Assembly: GCA_910578835.1 (NCBI GenBank)
Contig: CAJTSK010000027.1
Location: forward strand, 1-35,158
Direction of reading: 5' to 3'
Length of the DNA: 35,158 bases
Source of the DNA: an uncultured Muribaculum sp.
GTDB taxonomy: Bacteria > Bacteroidota > Bacteroidia > Bacteroidales > Muribaculaceae
The notes under the pieces were generated by a model that searched no databases, was not told the origin of the DNA, and saw only the letters and a list, made by a program, of their open reading frames with translations. Made by a program: the position numbers and the translations under genes. Below are positions 7,799 to 15,476 of the stretch, piece by piece. The number at the start of each line of letters is the position of its first letter. The first letter of the stretch is position 1.

Positions 7799-9802
7799 AT
7801 GGCAACATTATCCATCATTAAAAATGACCCGTGGCTTGAGCCTTATGCCGACGCTATCACAGGCAGGCATCAAGACGCCATGAAAAAAGAGAAAGAACTT
7901 ATCGCCGCCGACGGGTCATTGAAAGCATTTGCCAATGCCTACAACTATTTCGGGCTTCACCGTACCGAAACAGGCTGGGTATTCCGTGAATGGGCACCCA
8001 ACGCCACCGGCATCACCCTCATAGGCGACTTCTCCGGATGGAAAGAATACCGTAAATACGCACTAAAGCCGGTGGGCAACGGAGTGTGGGAAATCAAGCT
8101 CAAAAAAGACGCGCTCCACCACGGCGACCTATATAAGATGATCGTAAGCTGGGAAGGAGGCGCCGGCGAACGCATACCCGCCTACGCCAACCGCGTCGTG
8201 CAGGACGAGCAGAGCAAGATATTTTCCGCACAGGTATGGGCTCCCGAAAAGCCCTACAAGTGGAAAGTGAAACGCTTCTCCCCCGATACACGCCCGCTCC
8301 TCATCTACGAATGTCACATCGGCATGGCGCAGGAGCGCGAAGGAGTAGGCTCCTACACCGAGTTTAAAGACAATGTATTGCCGCGCATAGTAAAAGACGG
8401 ATACAACGCCATCCAGATCATGGCTATCCAGGAACACCCCTACTACGGGTCGTTTGGCTACCATGTGTCAAGCTTCTACGCTCCGTCAAGCCGCTTCGGC
8501 ACCCCCGAAGAGCTTAAGGCGCTTATCGACGCCGCCCATGAGGCAGGCATAGCCGTAATCATGGATATCGTACACTCCCACGCAGTGAAAAACGAAGTCG
8601 AAGGTCTCGGCAGGCTCGACGGCAGCTACGACCAGTATTTCTACGGCGACGGACGCCGCGAGCATCCCGCCTGGGACTCACTCTGCTTCGACTATGGCAA
8701 AAACCAGGTAATCCACTTCCTCCTCTCCAACTGCAAGTACTGGCTTGAGGAATTCCGCTTTGACGGTTTCCGCTTTGACGGGGTGACCTCCATGCTCTAC
8801 TACAACCACGGTCTCGGACAGGCATTCGGTTCCTACGGCGACTATTACAACGGCGGTCAGGACACCAACGCCATCACATATCTCACGCTTGCCAACAAGC
8901 TCATACACGAAGTCAACCGCAAGGCTATCACGATAGCCGAGGAGATGAGCGGCATGCCCGGACTCGCCACGCCGATAAAGGCCGGCGGCATAGGATTTGA
9001 CTACCGCATGGCAATGGGCGTGCCCGACTATTGGATAAAGATGCTGAAAGAGAAAAAAGATGAAGACTGGCATCCGACCTCGATATTCTGGGAGCTTACC
9101 AACCGCCGCGCCGATGAAAAGACCATCAACTATGTCGAGAGCCACGACCAGGCGCTTGTGGGCGACAAGACAGTCATATTCCGCCTGATTGACGACCAGA
9201 TGTACTGGCACATGACAAAGGGCGACGACAACGCCGCCGTCAACCGCGGTATCGCCATGCACAAGATGATACGACTGGTGACACTCGCCACCATCAACGG
9301 AGGCTACCTCAACTTCATGGGCAACGAGTTTGGTCATCCCGAATGGATTGACTTCCCCCGCGAGGGCAACGGCTGGAGCTACAAGTATGCGCGTCGCCAA
9401 TGGGATCTCGTCGACCGTGAAGAATTGCGCTACTGCGAGCTTAACGCGTTTGACAACGCCATGATTCACCTTGTCGACGACATCTACGACTTCCAGTCAC
9501 TTCCCATAGTGAAACTCTGGGACAAAGATGACGACCAGGTGCTTGCGTTCATGCGCGGCGACTACGTGTTTGTATTCAACTGGTCACCGTTCAAGTCTTA
9601 CAACGGCTACGGATTCCTCGCCCCTGAAGGCGAATATGAGGTAGTATTGTCAAGCGACAGCCCTGAATTTGGCGGCTTCGGCAACATCGACGAGGGAGTA
9701 CATCACTTCACGCAACACGATGAGCTGTATGCCCCCGACGGCAAAGGCTGGCTGAAGCTCTACCTCCCCGCCCGCACCTGTCAGGTGCTGAAAAAGCGTT
9801 AA
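7799..9802 (+). CDS. glgB: 1,4-alpha-glucan (glycogen) branching enzyme, GH13
   Basis: A cytoplasmic enzyme that cuts alpha-1,4 glucan chains and re-attaches them through alpha-1,6 links during glycogen synthesis. The 667-residue protein has an N-terminal helical part and a CBM48 domain (about 50-150; GWVFREWAPNATGITLIGDFSGW). The GH13 barrel follows, with all three catalytic carboxylates: nucleophile D327 (FRFDGV), acid/base E381 (IAEEMSG) and D450 (VESHDQ). The all-beta C-terminal domain ends the protein. The IAEEMSG and NYVESHDQALVGDKT motifs and the length resemble the eukaryote-like branching enzymes (GH13_8) more than the longer E. coli GlgB. It stands alone, with its own promoter and a strong terminator, so no other glycogen gene is linked. 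Confidence 0.96.
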   Translation: MATLSIIKNDPWLEPYADAITGRHQDAMKKEKELIAADGSLKAFANAYNYFGLHRTETGWVFREWAPNATGITLIGDFSGWKEYRKYALKPVGNGVWEIKLKKDALHHGDLYKMIVSWEGGAGERIPAYANRVVQDEQSKIFSAQVWAPEKPYKWKVKRFSPDTRPLLIYECHIGMAQEREGVGSYTEFKDNVLPRIVKDGYNAIQIMAIQEHPYYGSFGYHVSSFYAPSSRFGTPEELKALIDAAHEAGIAVIMDIVHSHAVKNEVEGLGRLDGSYDQYFYGDGRREHPAWDSLCFDYGKNQVIHFLLSNCKYWLEEFRFDGFRFDGVTSMLYYNHGLGQAFGSYGDYYNGGQDTNAITYLTLANKLIHEVNRKAITIAEEMSGMPGLATPIKAGGIGFDYRMAMGVPDYWIKMLKEKKDEDWHPTSIFWELTNRRADEKTINYVESHDQALVGDKTVIFRLIDDQMYWHMTKGDDNAAVNRGIAMHKMIRLVTLATINGGYLNFMGNEFGHPEWIDFPREGNGWSYKYARRQWDLVDREELRYCELNAFDNAMIHLVDDIYDFQSLPIVKLWDKDDDQVLAFMRGDYVFVFNWSPFKSYNGYGFLAPEGEYEVVLSSDSPEFGGFGNIDEGVHHFTQHDELYAPDGKGWLKLYLPARTCQVLKKR

Positions 9803-9821
9803 CACGCCTTATCCCGCGAAT

Positions 9822-9865
9822 AAAAAAGAGAATGCATCGGTAATCCCGGTGCATTCTCTTTTTTT
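9822..9865 (+). terminator. Strong intrinsic terminator after glgB
   Basis: AGAGAATGCA pairs with TGCATTCTCT; after one mismatch the stem continues with CGG/CCG over a short loop. It is preceded by an A-run and followed by T-runs to 9865. The A-run/T-run symmetry could let it work in both directions. Confidence 0.9.
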
Positions 9866-9894
9866 GCCTAATCAATCATATCTCACCGCAATAA

Positions 9895-9925
9895 TTTGAA
9901 TAATTCAAGTTTTTAAGTAACTTTG
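9895..9925 (+). promoter_or_regulatory. Strong promoter for the non-coding leader/ncRNA
   Basis: TTTG (9895-9898) and TAACTTTG (9918-9925) are spaced by exactly 19 bp, a full match to the Bacteroidota consensus. Transcription is expected to start near 9932, more than 400 bases before the next start codon. Confidence 0.8.
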
Positions 9926-9931
9926 CAGCAA

Positions 9932-10252
9932 CGGTCAGCTCAGAGGAGCAGGCCGTGTACATTGTGAAAAAGCGTTTCAACGCGTTTATCTTCTGACCCT
10001 TCAAATTCTCGCAAAATTTCCAGGACAGAGAAGTAGACAGCAACGAAACGGTTTGCGCTAATATGGATTAGTGCGGTTAATTCCGTCACCTACCTACGGC
10101 ATTTCGGTATAGGAGCTTGCTCCTCCACCGTGGTGTCGCATTTATCCATATACTGCGCGGGCTGACCGTCGTTGCTTATCCTCTGTCGATGGCAATGCGA
10201 GAAGCCTGAAGGGCGGGGTAAGCAAAGTTGATGCAGTTCCCGCGCTTTTTTT
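9932..10252 (+). ncRNA. Unidentified structured RNA (~320 nt) with its own promoter and terminator
   Basis: There is no credible reading frame between the strong promoter at 9895-9925 and the T7 run at 10246-10252. The 5' end GGTCAGC (9933-9939) is complementary to GCTGACC (10161-10167) and would close a ~235-nt domain. Inside it are clear hairpins: GCGTTTCAACGC (9972-9983), GCGCTAAT-ATGG-ATTAGTGC (10056-10075) and GGAGCTTGCTCC (10112-10123). A 3' domain is formed by GCGCGGG/CCCGCGC (10155-10161, 10239-10245) around TTGCTTATCC/GGGTAAGCAA (10172-10181, 10216-10225). I do not recognise RNase P, tmRNA, SRP RNA or a known riboswitch. 6S RNA or an attenuating leader of the gene at 10351 remain possible. 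Confidence 0.55.
10211..10252 (+). terminator. Intrinsic terminator of the structured RNA
   Basis: GCGGG (10214-10218) can pair with CCCGC (10239-10243), directly before a run of seven T. The same 3' strand pairs even better with GCGCGGG at 10155-10161. Either form gives a GC-rich stem before the T-run. The sequence from 10253 to 10350 shows no further structure or gene. Confidence 0.65.
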
Positions 10253-10350
10253 GTGTAGTAACACAACCTTTAAGTTTAAACCTGCAGCGACAAGGGAACG
10301 GTCATGCACCTTAGAAGTTGCGCCCGACACAAACCCCAGGGCAACGCATT

Positions 10351-10866
10351 ATGAATCCCTTACGCACCACCATGACGCTCGCCCTTCTCGCAGGCGGCAT
10401 CATCGCAGGGTCAGCCCAGTCAAACAAGGCGAAAAACACATGGGAAGAATCACAAGCACGACGTATCAACCCGGAAATCAGAATGGTAATCACGCCACAG
10501 ATATGTGACATGACCATGCTGAGCAACGAGCGTGAAATCTACGGTCCCTACATCTTTGACATCAAATCAATTGAAGACACCACCAACGGCGACCTCGACA
10601 ATCTTAAAAGCAACGCCCTGTTCCTTGCCTGCCGCGAAGCCGACGCCGATGCCGTGATTGAAGTCGTGTATCACTCCTATGTCAGTGAAAAAGATTCCAA
10701 GAAAATGTATATAGAGCTTTCAGGCTATCCGGTAAAATACACTAATTTCCGCCCGGCATCCAAAGCCGAAATCGAAATGATGGGAGTAGTATACCCCGTC
10801 GCCAACTCCAGCGTTATGATTTCGCCATCTATCACGCCCAACCAGCCCAATCAAAAAGGCAAATAA
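10351..10866 (+). CDS. Secreted protein of unknown function
   Basis: I do not recognise this 171-residue protein. It begins with a signal peptide (about 1-23; basic MNPLRTT, hydrophobic core LALLAGGIIAG, cleavage near SAQ). The mature part is a small mixed alpha/beta protein. It contains READADAVIEVVYHSY and a later IELSGYPVKYTNF stretch, then a Pro/Asn/Gln-rich tail. The ATG at 10351 is chosen because it places the signal peptide at the N-terminus; an upstream in-frame TTG at 10318 would add 11 residues before it. It lies about 100 bp after the terminator of the structured RNA, so it may be expressed by readthrough from that promoter. It probably acts in the periplasm or at the cell surface. 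Confidence 0.75.
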   Translation: MNPLRTTMTLALLAGGIIAGSAQSNKAKNTWEESQARRINPEIRMVITPQICDMTMLSNEREIYGPYIFDIKSIEDTTNGDLDNLKSNALFLACREADADAVIEVVYHSYVSEKDSKKMYIELSGYPVKYTNFRPASKAEIEMMGVVYPVANSSVMISPSITPNQPNQKGK

Positions 10867-10940
10867 ACGGCCGGCATCACATGAATCATCACAAAATCCA
10901 TTACTTATATTAACCAACATTATTACTTAATTTTTTAACA

Positions 10941-11639
10941 ATGAAAAAAATCATGCTAACAGCGCTCATGGGCATACTCGCCCTCGGCGCATCTGCCCAG
11001 ATGCTCACATCACGCACTTACACAAAGGCAAAAAATCCCACACTATGGTATGCCCGCGCAGGCGCATCGTTTAATAACATCGCAGGACTTAGCAGCATCG
11101 AATATGATGCCGACGGCGAAAAACTCTCACTCGGCACAAAGACAGGCTTTGTAGTCGACTTCGGATTTCAAAAGGCAATCGGCAAATCAGGACTTTACTG
11201 GGGAATGGAGCTCGGACTCGGCAACCGGGGGTGCGCAGTTACCGAAAAAATTGACGAGAGCGAAATAAAGGCATCGCTTCTTGCATGGAATCTCACCTAC
11301 TCTCCTTTCACTATCGGCTACAAATATTCAGTGACCGACAAAATCAAAATCGACGCTCACTTCGGCGGCTATCTCAGCTATGACTTTGCCCACTCCCTGT
11401 CGGGTAAGGCAGATGGTCACAAGATAGACGATCTCGACTGGGATGAGTTCAAAGACGAGTGTGGTTACGAAGACTTTGACGGTGGCATCCAGCTCGGCAT
11501 CGGTATGTGGTATGACCGGTTTAACATTGATGTAACCTGGCAACGCGGCTTCGGAACCATGGTGAATGAATTTGACGGAGAGAGCACAAAAACCGGATGC
11601 TCGTCAAATCTTATGCTTCGCCTCGGGGTGGCATTCTAA
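10941..11639 (+). CDS. Predicted outer-membrane beta-barrel protein
   Basis: A 232-residue protein with a classic signal peptide (MKKIMLTALMGILALGASAQ, cut after residue 20). The mature part has alternating amphipathic strands rich in Gly and aromatics (LWYARAGASFNN, GLYWGMELGLGNRG, HFGGYLSYDFA). It ends in LMLRLGVAF, with the C-terminal Phe typical of barrels assembled by the Bam machinery. The size fits an 8-strand barrel of the PorT/OmpX-like outer-membrane group common in Bacteroidota. An acidic loop (about residues 148-180, KIDDLDWDEFKDECGYEDFDGG) probably faces outside. It starts 74 bp after the preceding secreted protein in the same direction. The specific function is unknown. Confidence 0.8.
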   Translation: MKKIMLTALMGILALGASAQMLTSRTYTKAKNPTLWYARAGASFNNIAGLSSIEYDADGEKLSLGTKTGFVVDFGFQKAIGKSGLYWGMELGLGNRGCAVTEKIDESEIKASLLAWNLTYSPFTIGYKYSVTDKIKIDAHFGGYLSYDFAHSLSGKADGHKIDDLDWDEFKDECGYEDFDGGIQLGIGMWYDRFNIDVTWQRGFGTMVNEFDGESTKTGCSSNLMLRLGVAF

Positions 11640-11743
11640 TCAATCCTGTCTTTTCAATTAATCTACAACATTATGTCGCGCGACACTCAAGACACTTACA
11701 ATGTCGGATGTTGCGCGACGCATATTATAATATCTCATCACCC

Positions 11744-12526
11744 ATGTTACGCATATTGCTCATATCCATCTTTCTCTCTACAGCTATGACAAAAGCTGTC
11801 GCACTCGACATTTTTAAGAAAAAAGAGTACGTACCATTTGATTATACGGCATGGACCGACACCGCCCGACTACAGGAAAAATGCGGAAATCTGCCGCTTG
11901 TATATCCCAAAAGTGTTGAAGGTTCAGCGATAATCAGGGGCACCATCAGTATCCCGGGAATAAAGAGCGCCAATATTTTTGCCGCTGCAATGTGTTATGC
12001 TGCAGAAAATCTGAACCTTGAGATTGAGAAAATCGAGCAGACCGACTATGACAACAATTCATTCTCTCTCCTGCAACGATCCACTCAGGGTAGCAACAAC
12101 ACCGAAACCACCTATACGCGCATATCACTGATTGAATGTCATGACGGATTACTCAGCTATACCATATATGACATCGATGCGCGCTACCGCGAAAAAGGCA
12201 TAGTGCCTCGCACACTTCCATTTGAAAAGCTAAATCCGGCGACAAATACACGCCATCGCGAACTAATCGAAGAATTTGCGGCGATAAACGCCGGATACTT
12301 CGGAATGATGACTGACTTCATCAAAGAAAACCCCGGCTTGAAATTCGACCATCCTGAGGCAATGAGCACCGGGAAACCGATGCCCGGCATGACAGAACTT
12401 GAAATAAAGGTGTTGCTCGGAATGCCGCAGTCGCAGCGACACACAGGCGACCGCACACGTTGGATTTATAGCAACGACCTTATCATAATATTCACCAAAG
12501 GAGAAGTTTCCAAAATAATTGATTGA
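11744..12526 (+). CDS. Exported protein of unknown function with BamE/SmpA-like C-terminus
   Basis: I do not recognise the family with certainty. The 260-residue protein starts with a signal peptide (MLRILLISIFLSTAMTKAVA). The middle part (about 55-150; RGTISIPGIKSANIFAAAMCYAAENL) could be a DUF4468-like fold. The last 45 residues (GMTELEIKVLLGMPQSQ, then WIYSNDLIIIFTKGEVSKI) have the pattern of BamE/SmpA repeats (GMT..ev..llG.P......W.Y.....i.F..g.v..i). That suggests an envelope-associated role, but this is inference. The ATG at 11744 is chosen because it puts the signal peptide first; an upstream in-frame TTG at 11597 would overlap the preceding gene and add 49 unlike residues. Confidence 0.72.
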   Translation: MLRILLISIFLSTAMTKAVALDIFKKKEYVPFDYTAWTDTARLQEKCGNLPLVYPKSVEGSAIIRGTISIPGIKSANIFAAAMCYAAENLNLEIEKIEQTDYDNNSFSLLQRSTQGSNNTETTYTRISLIECHDGLLSYTIYDIDARYREKGIVPRTLPFEKLNPATNTRHRELIEEFAAINAGYFGMMTDFIKENPGLKFDHPEAMSTGKPMPGMTELEIKVLLGMPQSQRHTGDRTRWIYSNDLIIIFTKGEVSKIID

Positions 12527-12637
12527 TTCCGTAATGGCGGGAGTGGCGGGCGGGACAGGTGAATGCGTTTATCAGTTGAGTGCAAAGTTTACTATTATGA
12601 AAATTCGGAGTTAACTATTATTATCATAATATTGTTG

Positions 12638-12645
12638 TATCTTTG
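12638..12645 (+). promoter_or_regulatory. Promoter -7 box of phoH
   Basis: TATCTTTG matches TAnnTTTG and lies 18 bp before the phoH ATG. No good -33 TTTG is found at 19 bp spacing, so the call rests on the -7 box and the AT-rich context. Confidence 0.5.
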
Positions 12646-12663
12646 TAAACTCAATATTACAGT

Positions 12664-13668
12664 ATGATTGAACGCATAATAATCATAGACAGTGTTGATC
12701 CGGTAAGCTTCTATGGCATAAACAATTGCAATATGCAGCTTATCAGAAACCTCTTTCCGAAACTGCGCATGGCAGCGCGGGGTCAGGTAATAAAAGTAAT
12801 CGGCGACCCGGAGGAAACCGCCCTGTTTGAGAAAAAAGTCAAGGAGCTTGAGGCATATTGTGCAAAATACAACAAGCTATCGGAGGATGTGATACTCGAT
12901 ATAATCCACGGCGATGCTCCAAAGGAAATGAAGCAAGACAATGTGGTGATATTCGGAATCAACGGCAAGCCTATTTCGGCCCGCAACCCCAATCAGCAGC
13001 TTCTTGTCGACTCTGTAATCAAAAACGACCTTACCTTTGCGCTCGGTCCTGCCGGAACGGGTAAGACCTACGTAGCCATCGCCCTCGCCGTGAGAGCGCT
13101 CAAAAACCGCGAGGTAAGAAAAATCATACTTTCCCGTCCAGCAGTCGAGGCAGGTGAAAAGCTCGGATTTCTGCCCGGAGACATGAAAGACAAAATCGAC
13201 CCATATCTGCAGCCGCTTTATGACGCGCTTGAAGACATGATACCCGCCGTGAAGCTTAAGGAGTATATGGAGACCAACGTAATCCAGATTGCCCCGCTCG
13301 CTTTCATGCGAGGCAGGACACTCAACGATGCTGTCATCGTGCTCGACGAGGCACAAAACACCACCACCCATCAGATAAAGATGTTTCTCACGCGTCTCGG
13401 CATGAACGCCAAGATGATTATCACCGGCGACGTGACCCAGATTGACCTGCCGCGCAGCGTCACCTCAGGATTAGTGCAGGCACTGAGGGTACTGAAAGGC
13501 GTGCCGGGCATAGGCATGGTGGAGTTCGGGAAAAAAGATATTGTGCGTCATCAGCTTGTGCAGCGCATCGTGGATGCCTACCAGAAGTGGGATGACTTCA
13601 AGAAGGAACACCCCACCGAGGCAGCCGCCGACATCAAGGCAACCCTTGACGCTGCCGAGACAGATTGA
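12664..13668 (+). CDS. phoH: PhoH family ATPase
   Basis: A cytoplasmic P-loop ATPase of the PhoH/PhoL family, which resembles the N-terminal half of superfamily 1 helicases. PhoH-like proteins are linked to RNA metabolism and often sit near ybeY. The 334 residues hold an N-terminal region (about 1-105) and the ATPase core, with Walker A GPAGTGKT (128-135), the family motif SRPAVEAGEKLGFLPGD, Walker B VIVLDEAQN (DEAQ 228-231) and the sensor-like MIITGDVTQIDLP. Length and motifs are complete. ybeY is not next to it. purC follows after 53 bp in the same direction and may be co-transcribed. Confidence 0.95.
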   Translation: MIERIIIIDSVDPVSFYGINNCNMQLIRNLFPKLRMAARGQVIKVIGDPEETALFEKKVKELEAYCAKYNKLSEDVILDIIHGDAPKEMKQDNVVIFGINGKPISARNPNQQLLVDSVIKNDLTFALGPAGTGKTYVAIALAVRALKNREVRKIILSRPAVEAGEKLGFLPGDMKDKIDPYLQPLYDALEDMIPAVKLKEYMETNVIQIAPLAFMRGRTLNDAVIVLDEAQNTTTHQIKMFLTRLGMNAKMIITGDVTQIDLPRSVTSGLVQALRVLKGVPGIGMVEFGKKDIVRHQLVQRIVDAYQKWDDFKKEHPTEAAADIKATLDAAETD

Positions 13669-13721
13669 CCCCAAGCACAGACATTTTATCAAAACAATCA
13701 TAATCAATCATAATTACAACA

Positions 13722-14669
13722 ATGGCTAAAACTCTCACCCACACCGAATTTAGCTTTCCGGGACAGAAAAGCGTGTACCACGGAAAAGTACGTGACGTCT
13801 ACGACATCAACGATGACCTCATGGTGATGGTCGCCACCGACCGCATCTCGGCATTTGATGTCATTCTCCCCAAGGGTATCCCCTACAAGGGACAGGTGCT
13901 CAACCAGATTGCGGCAAAATTCCTTGACGCGACCGCCGACATCGTGCCCAACTGGAAGCTCGCCACTCCCGACCCGATGGTGACTGTAGGATTGAAATGC
14001 GAAGGTTTCCGCGTCGAGATGATCATACGCGGCTACCTCACCGGAAGCGCATGGCGCGACTACAAAGCAGGAATGCGTGAACTCTGCGGCATCAAGCTTC
14101 CCGACGGAATGAAGGAAAACGAGCGTTTCCCCGAGCCTATCATCACCCCTACCACCAAGGCTGAGGCAGGTCACGATGAAAATATCTCGCGCGAGGAAAT
14201 CATAGCACAGGGTATCGTGAGCAAGGAAGATTACGAGACCATGGAGCGTTACACCCGCGCACTCTTCCAGCGTGGCACTGAAATCGCAGCCGAGAAGGGT
14301 CTTATCCTGGTAGATACAAAATATGAATTTGGCAAGCGTGACGGAAAAGTATATCTCATCGACGAGATTCATACCCCCGACTCTTCACGCTACTTCTATG
14401 CAGACGGCTATGAGGAGCGCTTTGCCAAGGGAGAGCCGCAGAAGCAGCTGTCAAAGGAGTTTGTGCGCCAATGGCTTATCGAACATGACTTCATGGGCAA
14501 AGAGGGACAGACAGTGCCCGAAATGACCGAGGAGTATTGCGATTCAGTAAGCGACCGCTACATCGAGCTTTACGAGCACATCACCGGAGAACCGTTTGCC
14601 AAGACTGACGACACCGATCTTGACACACGTATCAAAAACAACGTGGAGGCATATCTTGCAACACGCTAA
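13722..14669 (+). CDS. purC: Phosphoribosylaminoimidazole-succinocarboxamide synthase (SAICAR synthetase)
   Basis: Catalyses the ATP-dependent joining of CAIR and aspartate to SAICAR in de novo purine synthesis, in the cytoplasm. The 315-residue protein belongs to the longer (~300-residue, yeast-like) class rather than the ~240-residue E. coli type. Motifs seen: GKVRDVYDI near the N-terminus (ATP-binding Lys), ATDRISAFDV, the region RGYLTGSAWRDYKAG, and the second family signature LILVDTKYEFG. The C-terminal part contains DEIHTPDSSRYF, another hallmark. All core motifs are present. No other pur gene is linked. ubiE follows after 10 bp, so the pair is probably one transcript. Confidence 0.97.
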   Translation: MAKTLTHTEFSFPGQKSVYHGKVRDVYDINDDLMVMVATDRISAFDVILPKGIPYKGQVLNQIAAKFLDATADIVPNWKLATPDPMVTVGLKCEGFRVEMIIRGYLTGSAWRDYKAGMRELCGIKLPDGMKENERFPEPIITPTTKAEAGHDENISREEIIAQGIVSKEDYETMERYTRALFQRGTEIAAEKGLILVDTKYEFGKRDGKVYLIDEIHTPDSSRYFYADGYEERFAKGEPQKQLSKEFVRQWLIEHDFMGKEGQTVPEMTEEYCDSVSDRYIELYEHITGEPFAKTDDTDLDTRIKNNVEAYLATR

Positions 14670-14679
14670 CTGACAGCCG

Positions 14680-15420
14680 ATGGAGGTAAAAGCAGAGAAA
14701 ATAAACCCCTATGACAACACGCGGAGCAAGACGGAGCAGGTAAGGGAGATGTTTGACTCAATCGCCCCCGCCTACGACTTCATGAACCGCATGATGACTT
14801 TCGGCATTGACCGACTCTGGCGGCGCACCGCCGTCAGGATGCTTCGCCGTTACCCTCACCAGCACATACTCGATGTGGCGACAGGCACAGGTGACCTCGC
14901 GCTGCTGCTTCACCGCAAGCTGCGCCCGGGACGCCTAACAGGCATAGACCTGAGCGAAGGCATGATAAATATCGCCCGGACCAAGGCAGAAGCGGCAGGC
15001 GCGGGCGACTCGATGAGATTCATGACCGGCGACTGCCTTGACCTGCCTTTCCCACAGGAAGTATTTGACTGCATCACGGTAGCCTACGGAGTACGCAATT
15101 TCGAGCATCTCGACGCCGGTTACCGGGAGATGTACCGTGTGCTCCAGCGAGGCGGAGTACTTTGTGTCATAGAGCTTTCTGTGCCTCCCTCGCGGCTTGT
15201 CCGCCCCATGTACAATCTATACACGCGCCATGTGATACCGCTCGTAGGAAGAGCGGTATCACACGATGTGCGTGCCTACAGCTATCTCCCCGAGAGCATC
15301 GCTGCCGTGCCGCAAGGCGACGACATGCTGAAGCTCATGCGTGACGCAGGATTCCGCAACTGCCGTTTCAGGCGGCTCACATTCGGCACCTGCACCATCT
15401 ATCTGGGAGTCAAAGAGTAA
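14680..15420 (+). CDS. ubiE: Demethylmenaquinone methyltransferase (UbiE/MenG)
   Basis: A SAM-dependent methyltransferase for the last step of menaquinone synthesis. Bacteroidota use menaquinone, so the substrate is expected to be demethylmenaquinone. The 246 residues show the family N-terminal signature (VREMFDSIAPAYDFMNRMMTFGID), the SAM-binding motif LDVATGTGDLAL, the IDLSEGM motif and the second signature TVAYGVRNFEHLDAGYREMYRVL. Length matches the family. It starts 10 bp after purC. The next gene begins 56 bp downstream. Confidence 0.96.
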   Translation: MEVKAEKINPYDNTRSKTEQVREMFDSIAPAYDFMNRMMTFGIDRLWRRTAVRMLRRYPHQHILDVATGTGDLALLLHRKLRPGRLTGIDLSEGMINIARTKAEAAGAGDSMRFMTGDCLDLPFPQEVFDCITVAYGVRNFEHLDAGYREMYRVLQRGGVLCVIELSVPPSRLVRPMYNLYTRHVIPLVGRAVSHDVRAYSYLPESIAAVPQGDDMLKLMRDAGFRNCRFRRLTFGTCTIYLGVKE

Positions 15421-15476
15421 TAATTTAGAGCTTGTTTAATAACAGGCACTTAACCAATCGGCAAAAGAAAAAGGCT

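Noticed and set aside
9932..10252. RNase P RNA, tmRNA or SRP RNA
   Set aside because: The core motifs I would expect (GAGGAAAGTCCGGGC for RNase P, GGGGCTGATTCTGG for tmRNA, the GGAAGCAGCC-type SRP tip) are absent.
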